Shown here: positions 8,976 through 17,165 of the stretch, in pieces
Numbering within the stretch: position 1 is the stretch's first letter
How the letters are laid out: every line of letters begins with the position of its first letter
Notes under the pieces: model-generated
What the model was told of the DNA's origin: nothing
The model's database searches: none
What the model saw: the letters and a program-made list of their open reading frames with translations, nothing else
DNA from: Pseudonocardia kujensis
GTDB taxonomy: Bacteria; Actinomycetota; Actinomycetes; Mycobacteriales; Pseudonocardiaceae
Direction of reading: 5' to 3'
Assembly: GCF_021283305.1 (NCBI RefSeq)
Contig: NZ_JAJSOK010000071.1
Span: 1 to 37,379, forward strand
DNA length: 37,379 nucleotides
Made by a program: the position numbers and the translations under genes

Positions 8976-9698
8976 TCAGACCGCGCGGACGAGGACCGCG
9001 TGCGCGATCAGGGGCGCGACGGTGGCCGTCTCACCGCCCGAGGTGACGGGCACGGGGTCGCCGAAGCGCGGGATGGCGCCGACCTCGACGTCGCCGCCCG
9101 GGACGATCCCGGCCAGTTTCAGCTCGGCCATCAGGTCCGCGTCCACCTGCACGTGCTCCGCGATCCGGCGCACCTCGACCCGGCCGCCGCCGCGCCGGGC
9201 GAACTCGTCGAGCCGCTGCAGCCCGACCTCGAGGGTCGGCGGCGCGGAGGTGCGCGTGGCACCCGCCGCCGCCGCGGGGGCGCGCAGCTCGTCGAGCCCC
9301 GGGATCGGGTTGCCGTAGGGCGAGACCTGCGGGTCGTCGAGCAGCGCGACGAGCTTGCGCTCCACCGCGTCGCTCATCACGTGCTCCCAGCGGCAGGCCT
9401 CCGCGTGCACCAGCTCCCACTCGAGGCCGATGACGTCGATCAGCAGGCGCTCGGCGAGGCGGTGCTTGCGCATCACGGCCACGGCCCGGGAGCGGCCGTC
9501 CTCGGTCAGCTCGAGGTGGCGGTCGCCGGCGACGACGACGAGACCGTCGCGCTCCATGCGCGCCACCGTCTGGCTGACGGTCGGACCGCTCTGCCCGAGG
9601 CGCTCGGCGATCCGCGCGCGCAGCGGGACGACGCCCTCCTCCTCGAGCTCGTAGATGGTCCGGAGGTACATCTCGGTGGTGTCGATGAGATCGTTCAC
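8976..9698 (-). CDS. ideR: Iron-dependent transcriptional regulator, DtxR/IdeR family
   Basis: A 240-residue regulator that binds Fe2+ and represses iron-uptake genes. It has an N-terminal winged helix (about 1-70; SGPTVSQTVARMERDGLV recognition region), a metal-binding dimerisation domain (about 71-140) and a C-terminal SH3-like domain (about 165-240). Every DtxR ligand is present at the canonical residue number: M10, H79, E83, H98, C102, E105 and H106. C102 favours iron (IdeR) over manganese (MntR), and so does the SPYGNPIPGLDEL segment. The start is GTG at 9698, with AAGGGG upstream and a TAGACT -10 element at 9724-9729. Confidence 0.93.
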   Translation of the reverse strand: MNDLIDTTEMYLRTIYELEEEGVVPLRARIAERLGQSGPTVSQTVARMERDGLVVVAGDRHLELTEDGRSRAVAVMRKHRLAERLLIDVIGLEWELVHAEACRWEHVMSDAVERKLVALLDDPQVSPYGNPIPGLDELRAPAAAAGATRTSAPPTLEVGLQRLDEFARRGGGRVEVRRIAEHVQVDADLMAELKLAGIVPGGDVEVGAIPRFGDPVPVTSGGETATVAPLIAHAVLVRAV

Positions 9699-9723
9699 GG
9701 CCGGCCCCTTCGTTCGTCTGACC

Positions 9724-9729
9724 AGTCTA
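9724..9729 (-). promoter_or_regulatory. Putative -10 element of ideR
   Basis: Read on the minus strand this is TAGACT. It would start transcription about 20 nt before the ideR GTG, leaving room for the AAGGGG ribosome binding site. Confidence 0.45.
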
Positions 9730-9956
9730 GCGGCGCCGGTCGCAGCGTTGTCGCAGCGTCGTCGGCGGGCTCGCGGTGGTCGTCGGTTGGACGCTGCTGC
9801 GTGGTGGGAGATGGTCAGGGGACGTTCCGCGGGCCCGGGCGCGGACCCGGTTCCGTGCGACGCCCTCCGTCACCCGCCCGGGTACCGCCGCGAGCAGCGC
9901 GGGGCGGCGGCGCCCGGGGCGGCGGACGCTTCGGCATCGAGGATAGACCGTGCAGG

Positions 9957-10967
9957 ATGGTGCGCGTGTCCCCGCCGAACGACGAACCGCACGACGCGCC
10001 CCACGACACGGCGCCCGGCACGGCGCACGACGCGGCGGCCGACGCGCCGGCCGCCGACCGCTCCGCTGCCGCGCCGGAACCGGGCTGGAGCGCCCCGCTG
10101 ATCCGCCCCGCGGGTCTCGCGGCCGTGCTCGGCGGGCCCGACCGGCCGGTGGTGCTCGACGTGCGGTGGCGCCTCGGCGGGCCGCACGGCCGCGCCGACC
10201 ACCTGGCCGGGCACGTGCCCGGTGCGGGTTTCGTCGACCTGGACTCGGAGCTGGCCGACCCGCAGCGGGTCGGCGGGCTCGGCGGGCGGCACCCGCTGCC
10301 GTCGGTGGCGCGCCTCGAGAAGGCGCTGCGGCTGTGCGGGGTCCGCGCCGGCTCCCGCGTGGTGGCCTACGACGACGGGGACGGCTCCGTCGCCGCCCGC
10401 GCCTGGTGGCTGCTGCGCTGGGCCGGGCTGCCCGCGGACCGGGTCGCGGTGCTCGACGGCGGCTGGGCCGCCTGGCGCGCCGCCGGCCTGCCCGAGGAGA
10501 CCGGGGCGCTGCCCCCGCAGCACGGCACGATCGTCGTCCGGCCCGGCGGCATGCCCGTGGTCGACGCGGACGGCGCGGCGGTGATCGCCGGCGCCGGCGT
10601 GCTGCTCGACGCCCGCGCCGCCGTGCGCTACCGCGGCGAGCAGGAGCCGGTCGACCGGCGGGCGGGGCACATCCCGGGGGCGGTCAACGCGCCGTCGGCG
10701 GGACACGTCGGACCGGACGGGCACTGGCTCCCGCCCGAGGAACTGGCCGAGCGCTTCCGCACCCTCGGCGTGGGACGGGGGCCGGTGGGCGCGTACTGCG
10801 GCTCCGGGGTCACCGCGTCGTCGGTCGTGCTCGCACTGGAGGTGGCGGGCCTGCGCCCGCCCGAGCGGCCGGCGATGCTCTACGCCGGGTCGTGGTCGGA
10901 CTGGAGCGCCGACCGGCGCCGGCCCGTCGCGACCGGCGAGGAGCCGGGCGACCCGGGGCAACTGTGA
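9957..10967 (+). CDS. Sulfurtransferase with tandem rhodanese domains
   Basis: A 336-residue protein with two rhodanese folds, an inactive N-terminal one (about residues 45-170) and a catalytic C-terminal one (about 190-320). The active-site loop is AYCGSGVTA, with the cysteine that carries persulfide. The CGSG loop resembles the 3-mercaptopyruvate/thiosulfate sulfurtransferases (SseA type). The first 40 residues are rich in His, Asp, Ala and Pro, and are probably disordered. Two starts are possible: ATG 9957, which sits 7 nt after a TAGACC -10-like sequence (leaderless), and GTG 9966, which has AGGA 8 nt upstream. Only the extreme N-terminus depends on this choice. acuC follows after 85 nt. 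Confidence 0.85.
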   Translation: MVRVSPPNDEPHDAPHDTAPGTAHDAAADAPAADRSAAAPEPGWSAPLIRPAGLAAVLGGPDRPVVLDVRWRLGGPHGRADHLAGHVPGAGFVDLDSELADPQRVGGLGGRHPLPSVARLEKALRLCGVRAGSRVVAYDDGDGSVAARAWWLLRWAGLPADRVAVLDGGWAAWRAAGLPEETGALPPQHGTIVVRPGGMPVVDADGAAVIAGAGVLLDARAAVRYRGEQEPVDRRAGHIPGAVNAPSAGHVGPDGHWLPPEELAERFRTLGVGRGPVGAYCGSGVTASSVVLALEVAGLRPPERPAMLYAGSWSDWSADRRRPVATGEEPGDPGQL

Positions 10968-11039
10968 GGGTCGCCGTGCCGACCGCCGCGAGCACCCCGC
11001 CGGGACCTCCGACACGTGGCCGCTCGCGCGCGATTCGCC

Positions 11040-11045
11040 TACCGT
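11040..11045 (+). promoter_or_regulatory. Putative leaderless promoter (-10) of acuC
   Basis: TACCGT ends 7 nt before the acuC ATG and no ribosome binding site is present in between, so the mRNA would begin at or near the start codon. Confidence 0.45.
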
Positions 11046-11052
11046 CCGCGTC

Positions 11053-12225
11053 ATGAGCCCGCGCACCTCGGTGGTCTGGACACCGGAGTTCCTCACCTAC
11101 CAGCTCTCGGACGACCATCCGCTCAATCCGGTGCGGCTCGACCTGACGATGCGGCTGGCGAGCCAGCTGGGCGTGCTCGACGGCGTCGAGCTGCTCGCGC
11201 CGGAGCCGGCCACGGAGCAGGACCTGCTGCGCGTCCACGAACCCGGCTACCTCACGGCGGTGAAGTCCGCGCCGGAGATGCCGTTCGACGTCGGGCACGG
11301 GCTCGGCACGGACGACAACCCGATCTTCTTCGGCATGCACGAGGCCGGCTCCCTGATCTGCGGGGGCTCGCTGCTCGCGGCCCGGGAGATCGCGGAGGGC
11401 CGTGCGGACCGGGCGGTCAACATCGCCGGCGGGCTGCACCACGCCATGCCCGGCCGGGCGGCCGGGTTCTGCGTCTACAACGACTGCGCGGTGGCCATCG
11501 CCTGGCTGCTCGAGCAGGGCTACGAGCGGATCGCCTACGTCGACGTCGACGTGCACCACGGCGACGGCGTCCAGGCCGTCTTCTACGACGACCCCCGGGT
11601 CATGACCATCTCGCTGCACCAGCACCCGCTCACGCTGTGGCCGGGCACCGGCTGGTCGGCGGAGCTGGGCAAGGGCAAGGGCGAGGGGTACGCCGTCAAC
11701 ATCCCCCTGCCCCCCGGCACCGGCGACGCGGGCTGGCGCCGCGCCTTCCACGCGATCGTGCCCTCGCTGCTCGAGGAGTTCCGCCCGCAGATCCTCGTCA
11801 GCGAGTGCGGCGCCGACGCGCACGCCGAGGACCCGCTGGCGAACCTGGAGATGTCGGTCGACGGGCAGCGCGAGACCTACCGGGCCATGCGTGAGCTGGC
11901 CGAGACCACGGCCGGCGGGAAATGGCTCGTGCTCGGCGGCGGCGGGTACGCGCTGTTCCGCGTGGTGCCGCGGGCGTGGACCCACCTGCTCGCGACGGTC
12001 CTCGACCGCGACCTCGACCCGGCGACGTCCATCCCCGCGGACTGGACCGCCCACGCCACCTCGCTCACCCGGATGCCGCTGCCGGTCGCCATGACCGACG
12101 ACGCCGACCCCAGCTACTCCCCGTGGGGCGACGGCGAGGCGGACCGGGTCGACGGCGGCCTCGTCGACACCCGGCGGGCCGTCTTCCCCCTGCACGGCCT
12201 CGACCCCGACGACCCCCGGGACTAA
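11053..12225 (+). CDS. acuC: AcuC-type lysine deacetylase (class I histone deacetylase fold)
   Basis: A 390-residue arginase/deacetylase-fold enzyme. Family motifs in order are the active-site pair GGLHHAMPGRAAGFCVYND (H129, H130), the zinc site DVDVHHGDG (D166, H168), the third zinc ligand region GADAHAEDPL and the C-terminal LGGGGY. All catalytic elements are intact. In Bacillus, AcuC removes acetyl groups from acetyl-CoA synthetase and so reactivates it. The next gene, 4 nt downstream, is a Pat-like acetyltransferase, so the two probably form a writer/eraser pair acting on acyl-CoA synthetases (inference). The ATG is most likely translated from a leaderless mRNA. Confidence 0.92.
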   Translation: MSPRTSVVWTPEFLTYQLSDDHPLNPVRLDLTMRLASQLGVLDGVELLAPEPATEQDLLRVHEPGYLTAVKSAPEMPFDVGHGLGTDDNPIFFGMHEAGSLICGGSLLAAREIAEGRADRAVNIAGGLHHAMPGRAAGFCVYNDCAVAIAWLLEQGYERIAYVDVDVHHGDGVQAVFYDDPRVMTISLHQHPLTLWPGTGWSAELGKGKGEGYAVNIPLPPGTGDAGWRRAFHAIVPSLLEEFRPQILVSECGADAHAEDPLANLEMSVDGQRETYRAMRELAETTAGGKWLVLGGGGYALFRVVPRAWTHLLATVLDRDLDPATSIPADWTAHATSLTRMPLPVAMTDDADPSYSPWGDGEADRVDGGLVDTRRAVFPLHGLDPDDPRD

Positions 12226-12229
12226 GCCC

Positions 12230-15067
12230 ATGCCAGATCGCGCGCCCGACCGGGCCGACCGGACCACCACCGACCCCAGAACGCCGCCCGGCGGCCACGC
12301 CGGCGCCCAGACCGGCACCGCGACCGCCGAGCCCCCGACGAACGGGGCCGGTGGTGCCCCGGCGACGAGCGCCCCCGCACCGGCCGAACCCGCCTACCCC
12401 CGGCACTGGGAGGCGGACATCGTCGCCTCCGACGGCCGGATCGTGCACCTGCGGCCGATCCACCCGTCCGACGCCGACGCGTTGCTGGCCTTCCACCAGC
12501 ACCTCTCCGACCGCACCCGGTACCTGCGGTACTTCGGGCCCTACCCGCGGATCCCCCCGCGCGACCTCGAGCGGTTCGTCACGGTCGACCACCACAAGCG
12601 GGTCGCCTTCGTCGCGCTGCTCGGCGACGAGATCATCGCCGTCGGCCGTTACGAGGGCCTCGGCGACCCCGCCGAGCCGGACGCCCCCGTGACGTCGGCC
12701 GAGGTCGCGTTCGTGGTGCGGGACGACCACCAGGGCCGCGGACTGGGCTCGATCCTGCTCGAGCACCTGGCCGCGGCGGCCCGGGAGAACGGGCTGGACC
12801 GCTTCGAGGCCGAGGTGCTGGTCGAGAACCACACCATGGTCCGCGTCTTCCGCGAGGCCGGGTACCAGGTGCGGCGGGCCTTCGCCGAGGGCGTGCTGCA
12901 CCTCGAGTTCGACATCGACCCCACCGAGCGCTCCCTCGCCGTGCGGGACTCGCGCGAGCAGGCCGCGGAGGCCCGCAGCGTCGCGAACGTCCTCAACCCG
13001 ACGTCGGTCGCGGTCATCGGCGCCTCCACCGACCCGTCGAAGATCGGCCACGCGGTCCTGGCGAACCTGTTGCGCGCCAACTTCACCGGACCCGTCTACC
13101 CGGTGAACCCCGACGCCCGTTCGGTGCGCGGTGTGCGCGCCTACGCCTCGGTCACGGACATCCCCGACCCGGTCGACCTGGCCGTCGTGGCCATCCCCGC
13201 CTCGGGGATCGACGAGGTCATGGACTCCTGCCTGGAGAAGGGGGTCAAGGCGCTGGTCGTGGTCAGCTCCGGGTTCGCCGACGCCGGCGGGCGCGGCGTC
13301 ATCGCCGAGCGCAAACTCGTCGCCGAGGCCAGGGCGCACGGCATGCGGGTGATCGGGCCGAACGCGCTGGGCGTGGCCAACCTGGCCGACGAGGTGCGGC
13401 TCAACGCCAGCCTCGCCCCGGACCTCCCGCCGCGCGGCCGGGTCGGCTTCTTCAGCCAGTCCGGCGCGCTGGGCACGGCGATCCTGGCGACGGCCAAGTC
13501 CCGCGGCCTCGGCCTGTCGACGTTCGTCTCCGCCGGTAACCGCGCCGACGTCTCCGGCAACGACCTGCTGCAGTTCTGGCAGACCGACCCGGCGACCGAC
13601 GTCGTGCTGCTCTACCTGGAGACCTTCGGCAACCCGCGCAAGTTCGGCCGGCTGGCGCGCCGGCTCGCCCGCACCAAGCCCGTGGTGGCGGTGAAGAGCG
13701 GGCGGCACGCCCGGCCCGAGCGGCTCCGGGAGCGTGCCGTCCCGATCGACGACGCGAGCGTGCGGGCGCTGTTCGAGCAGTCCGGCGTGATCCGGGTCGA
13801 GACCATCGCCCAGCTGTTCGACACCGCGCTGCTGCTGGCCTACCAGCCGTTGCCCAAGGGCAGGCGGGTCGCGGTGGTCGGCAACTCGACGGCGTTGAAC
13901 GTGCTGGTCACGGACGCGCTGCGGGACGAGGGCCTGGAGACCGCGGGCGACCCGGTCGACGTCGGCGCGGCCGCGTCGCCGGAGGAGTTCGCCGCCGCCG
14001 TCGGCCGGGCGCTGGAGGCCGACGGGGCGGGCGAGGCGGACTCGATCGTCGTGGTGTTCGTGCCGCCGATCGCGACGCCGGGTGCGGAGTACGCACGGGT
14101 GCTGCGGGAGACCGCGAACAGCGGCGCGGACAAGCCGGTGGCCGCGGTGTTCCTGGCGATGGAGGGCGTTCCGGACGAGCTCGCCGTCCCGCTGCCCGAC
14201 GGCACGCCCGGCCCGGGGTCGGTGCCCTCGTACGCCAGCCCGGAACGCGCGGTGCAGGCACTGTCCCGGGTGGCCCGGTACGCGGCCTGGCGGGAGATGC
14301 CGGTCGGGGAGTTCGTGCAGCCCGACGGCATCGACCTCGACCGGGCGCGGGCCGTGGTCGAGAGCCTCGGGGTGGGGGCGGAGGACGACGGCGCCACCCG
14401 CACGCTGACGGACGACGAGGCCGTCGAGCTGCTGGGCTGCTTCGGCATCCCCCTCACGGTGTTCCGCCGCGTCCGCGGGTCCGAGGCGGCCGAGAAGGCG
14501 GCCGACGAGCTCGGCTACCCGGTCGCGCTCAAGGCGGTGGGGGATCGGTGGCGGCACCGGACGGACCTGGTCGGCGTGCGCCTCGACCTGGGCTCGGCCG
14601 CCGCGGTCCGCCGGGCGTTCGCCGACCTCGAGCGGGTGACCGGCAAGGACGAGGTCTACGTGCAGCGGATGGCGCCCAAGGGCACCTCGTGCGTGCTGGA
14701 GGTGGCCGAGGACCCGTCGTTCGGCTCGCTGTTGTCGTTCGGCATCTCGGGCATGGCCACCCAGCTGCTCGACGACCGGGCCTTCCGGGTGGTGCCGCTG
14801 TCGACCGAGGACGCGGCGGCGCTGATCCGGGCGCCGCGGGCCGCGCCGCTGCTCACCGGGTACCGGGGTTCCGAGCCGGCCGACCTGGCCGCGCTGGAGG
14901 ACCTGGCGCTGCGGGTGGGGACGATGGCCGAGGCCCTGCCGGAGCTGCGCTCGCTCGCGCTCGACCCGGTGCTGGCCTCGGCCGAGGGTGCCTTCGTCAC
15001 CGGCGCCCGGGTCGTGCTGGGCCCGCCCCCCACGCGCGACGACCACGGCCCCCGCCGCCTCGGATGA
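12230..15067 (+). CDS. GNAT acetyltransferase fused to NDP-forming acyl-CoA synthetase-like domains (Pat type)
   Basis: A 945-residue multidomain protein. Residues 1-55 are Pro/Ala/Thr-rich and probably disordered. A GNAT domain follows (about 60-215), with the acetyl-CoA loop DHQGRGLGS near 168-175. Then comes a CoA-binding domain (from about 255, SVAVIGASTDPSKIG), a succinyl-CoA-ligase-like region (GFFSQSGALGTAI, ETFGNPRKF) and a C-terminal ATP-grasp-like domain (about 715-930). Pat of Salmonella has the GNAT domain at the C-terminus; here it is N-terminal, an order also known in actinobacteria. The family acetylates the active-site lysine of acetyl-CoA synthetase and related enzymes. Start 4 nt after the acuC stop implies one transcript. 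The ATG is preceded only by a weak GGGA, so coupling to acuC is likely. The TGA stop falls at the edge of the AT-rich palindrome cluster. Confidence 0.88.
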   Translation: MPDRAPDRADRTTTDPRTPPGGHAGAQTGTATAEPPTNGAGGAPATSAPAPAEPAYPRHWEADIVASDGRIVHLRPIHPSDADALLAFHQHLSDRTRYLRYFGPYPRIPPRDLERFVTVDHHKRVAFVALLGDEIIAVGRYEGLGDPAEPDAPVTSAEVAFVVRDDHQGRGLGSILLEHLAAAARENGLDRFEAEVLVENHTMVRVFREAGYQVRRAFAEGVLHLEFDIDPTERSLAVRDSREQAAEARSVANVLNPTSVAVIGASTDPSKIGHAVLANLLRANFTGPVYPVNPDARSVRGVRAYASVTDIPDPVDLAVVAIPASGIDEVMDSCLEKGVKALVVVSSGFADAGGRGVIAERKLVAEARAHGMRVIGPNALGVANLADEVRLNASLAPDLPPRGRVGFFSQSGALGTAILATAKSRGLGLSTFVSAGNRADVSGNDLLQFWQTDPATDVVLLYLETFGNPRKFGRLARRLARTKPVVAVKSGRHARPERLRERAVPIDDASVRALFEQSGVIRVETIAQLFDTALLLAYQPLPKGRRVAVVGNSTALNVLVTDALRDEGLETAGDPVDVGAAASPEEFAAAVGRALEADGAGEADSIVVVFVPPIATPGAEYARVLRETANSGADKPVAAVFLAMEGVPDELAVPLPDGTPGPGSVPSYASPERAVQALSRVARYAAWREMPVGEFVQPDGIDLDRARAVVESLGVGAEDDGATRTLTDDEAVELLGCFGIPLTVFRRVRGSEAAEKAADELGYPVALKAVGDRWRHRTDLVGVRLDLGSAAAVRRAFADLERVTGKDEVYVQRMAPKGTSCVLEVAEDPSFGSLLSFGISGMATQLLDDRAFRVVPLSTEDAAALIRAPRAAPLLTGYRGSEPADLAALEDLALRVGTMAEALPELRSLALDPVLASAEGAFVTGARVVLGPPPTRDDHGPRRLG

Positions 15068-15168
15068 CGCATTATGGAACCATAATGCGCAATTCCGCCG
15101 TCTTCGAGAGCGTTATGGAACCATAATGCGCGAGAAGGTGGCTGTTCCGCGCATTATGGTTCCCTGAC
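15062..15168. repeat. Cluster of AT-rich palindromes (core TATGGAACCATAATG)
   Basis: Three related units occupy the gap between two converging genes. Unit 1 (15069-15088) is a 9-bp inverted repeat, GCATTATGG-AA-CCATAATGC. Unit 2 (15112-15132) repeats it with small changes. Unit 3 (15148-15163) is the opposite orientation. The right half of unit 2 (15117-15132) and unit 3 form a perfect 16-bp stem with a 15-nt loop. The elements are far richer in A and T than their surroundings. The left edge, GATGACGCA, includes the TGA of the upstream gene. A related element occurs at 33076-33140. It could act as a bidirectional terminator, a protein site or a short dispersed repeat; the sequence alone does not decide. 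Confidence 0.85.
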
Positions 15169-15176
15169 GCGGGTGG

Positions 15177-16859
15177 TCAGGTGCGGAAGGTGACCTGCAG
15201 GGTCGGGGTGCTGGTCTCGGCGAAGAAGTCGTTGCCCTTGTCATCGACCACGACGAAGGCGGGGAAGTCCTCGACCTCGATCTTCCAGACCGCCTCCATG
15301 CCGAGCTCCGGGTACTCCAGGACCTCGACCTTGCGGATGCAGTCCTGCGCGAGCCGGGCCGCCGGACCGCCGATCGAGCCCAGGTAGAACCCGCCGTTGG
15401 CGGCGCAGGAGTCGGTGACCTGCTTCGAGCGGTTGCCCTTGGCCAGCATGACCAGCGAGCCGCCCGCCTCCTGGAACTGCCGGACGTAGGAGTCCATGCG
15501 GCCCGCGGTCGTCGGGCCGAAGGAGCCCGACGCGTAGCCCTCCGGGGTCTTGGCCGGCCCGGCGTAGTACACCGGGTGGTCCTTCAGGTACTGCGGCATC
15601 CCCTCGCCGCGGTCGAGCCGCTCGGCGATCTTCGCGTGCGCGATGTCGCGGGCCACGACGAGCGGGCCGGTCAGCGAGACGCGGGTCTTCACCGGCAGCT
15701 GCGAGAGCGTCGCACGGATCTCCGCCATCGGACGGGTCAGGTCGATCCTCACGACCTCCTCGGCCCCCGCGGCGGCTCCCGTCTCGGACAGCTGCTCCTC
15801 GGTCACGTCCGGCAGGTACTTCGCCGGGTCGAACTCGAGCTGCTCGAGGTACACGCCGTCGGGGGTGATCTTGGCCTTGGCCTGGCGGTCCGCCGAGCAG
15901 GACACGGCGATGCCCACGGGCAGGGAGGCGCCGTGGCGCGGCAGCCGGATCACGCGGACGTCGTGGCAGAAGTACTTGCCGCCGAACTGCGCGCCGATGC
16001 CGAAGTTGCGGGTCAGCTCCAGGACCTGCTGCTCGAGCTCGGGGTCGCGGATCGCGTGGCCCAGCTCCGAGCCGGAGGTGGGCAGCGTGTCCAGGTAGCG
16101 CGCCGACGCCAGCTTCGCCACCTTCAGCGTGTACTCGGCGGACATGCCGCCGACCACGATCGCGAGGTGGTACGGCGGGCAGGCCGCGGTACCCAGCGAG
16201 CGCAGCTTCTCGTCGAGGAAGGCGGCGAGCTTCTTCGGGTTCAGCAGCGCCTTCGTCTCCTGGTAGAGGAAGGTCTTGTTGGCCGAGCCGCCGCCCTTGG
16301 CCATCACCAGGAACTCGTACTTCGGCTTCTGCCCGGGGACCGAGTACAGCTCGACCTGGGCGGGCAGGTTCGTCCCGGTGTTCTTCTCGTCCCAGAAGGA
16401 CAGCGGCGCCATCTGCGAGTACCGCAGGTTCAGCTCGTCGTAGGCCTGGAAGACCCCGCGCGACACCGCCTCCTCGTCGTTCCCGCCGGTCAGGACGGTC
16501 TCGGTCTTCTTGCCGACGACGATCGCGGTGCCGGTGTCCTGGCACATCGGCAGCACGCCGCCGGCGGAGACGCAGGCGTTGCGCAGCAGGTCGGTCGCGA
16601 CGAACCGGTCGTTGCCGGAGGCCTCCGGGTCGTCGATGATCGCGCGGAGCTGGGCGAGGTGGCTCGGCCGCAGGTGGTGCTGGATGTCCTTGACGGCCTC
16701 GCGGACCAGGCCGGTGATCGTGGTGGGATCGATCTCGAGGAACGTCCGGCCTGGGAACGACGGGGACTCGACGAGCTTCCCGGCGGGAAGGTCGAGCTCG
16801 CGGTACTCCGTCCGGTCGTCCCCGAGCGGGAGCACGTCGGTGTGGTGGAACTCGGGCAT
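15177..16859 (-). CDS. fumA: Class I fumarate hydratase (4Fe-4S)
   Basis: A 560-residue single-chain class I fumarase, which interconverts fumarate and malate in the TCA cycle. It has an N-terminal alpha-type domain (GVLPMCQDTGTAIV, FWDEKNTGTNLPAQ, AKGGGSANKTFL, YHLAIVVGG) and a C-terminal beta-type domain (SLTGPLVVARDIAHAK, YYAGPAKTPEGYASGSFGPTTAGRMD, MLAKGNRSKQV). Cysteines suited to the cluster are in MCQDTG and the CPPYH and VSCSAD regions. Start is ATG 16859; a TAGCGT -10 element ends exactly 7 nt before it, so the message is probably leaderless, although GGAGGT overlaps that element. It is convergent with the Pat-like gene and divergent from the flippase-kinase gene. Confidence 0.93.
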   Translation of the reverse strand: MPEFHHTDVLPLGDDRTEYRELDLPAGKLVESPSFPGRTFLEIDPTTITGLVREAVKDIQHHLRPSHLAQLRAIIDDPEASGNDRFVATDLLRNACVSAGGVLPMCQDTGTAIVVGKKTETVLTGGNDEEAVSRGVFQAYDELNLRYSQMAPLSFWDEKNTGTNLPAQVELYSVPGQKPKYEFLVMAKGGGSANKTFLYQETKALLNPKKLAAFLDEKLRSLGTAACPPYHLAIVVGGMSAEYTLKVAKLASARYLDTLPTSGSELGHAIRDPELEQQVLELTRNFGIGAQFGGKYFCHDVRVIRLPRHGASLPVGIAVSCSADRQAKAKITPDGVYLEQLEFDPAKYLPDVTEEQLSETGAAAGAEEVVRIDLTRPMAEIRATLSQLPVKTRVSLTGPLVVARDIAHAKIAERLDRGEGMPQYLKDHPVYYAGPAKTPEGYASGSFGPTTAGRMDSYVRQFQEAGGSLVMLAKGNRSKQVTDSCAANGGFYLGSIGGPAARLAQDCIRKVEVLEYPELGMEAVWKIEVEDFPAFVVVDDKGNDFFAETSTPTLQVTFRT

Positions 16860-16866
16860 GGGGTGG

Positions 16867-16872
16867 ACGCTA
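16867..16872 (-). promoter_or_regulatory. Putative leaderless promoter (-10) of the fumarase gene
   Basis: On the minus strand TAGCGT ends 7 nt before the ATG at 16859. Confidence 0.5.
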
Positions 16873-17153
16873 CCTCCGGATCTCCTCGCGACCGGCACGG
16901 TGCGGGCGTGATGCTCGCCCCGCCGCGGCCGCCGAGCCGCCGGTCAGCGGCCGACGCCGGACCCGGCCGGACCCGGTCGGCAGGTGATCCGCACCGCTCG
17001 TCGCGTGATCGAGCGCGCCCGAAGCGTCCCGGTGTGACCGGGAACGCCCGCCGTCGAGCGAGCCGGTGACACCGCCCGTCTCCCGCCGGGCGCCGCACGT
17101 CGTTCGGGTGGCGTTCACCCCCTCTCCACCCGATCGTGGCCGAACCGTGTTGC
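16873..17153. other. Divergent intergenic region between fumarase and flippase-kinase
   Basis: About 280 nt separate the two -10 elements. Short GC palindromes are present but no gene, RNA or recognisable operator was seen. Confidence 0.4.
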
Positions 17154-17159
17154 TAGCGT
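17154..17159 (+). promoter_or_regulatory. Putative leaderless promoter (-10) of the flippase-kinase gene
   Basis: TAGCGT ends 6 nt before the GTG at 17166 and no ribosome binding site intervenes. No clear -35 is visible. Confidence 0.5.
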
Positions 17160-17165
17160 GCCGCC

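Noticed and set aside
6993..9956. Long plus-strand frame leading into the rhodanese gene
   Set aside because: The part before about 9957 is an out-of-frame and antisense shadow of DUF4192, galE and ideR. Only the last third is a real protein.
12065..15046. Very long open frame antisense to the Pat-type gene
   Set aside because: Its translation is low-complexity Arg/Gly/Val/His sequence with no family similarity. Such frames arise opposite GC-rich genes with strong third-position GC bias. The same applies to 19734-23012 (minus) and to the frames opposite glnE.
15069..15163. AT-rich palindromes as insertion-sequence ends
   Set aside because: No transposase frame, no target-site duplication and only about 100 bp in total. 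They could at most be a tiny non-autonomous element.
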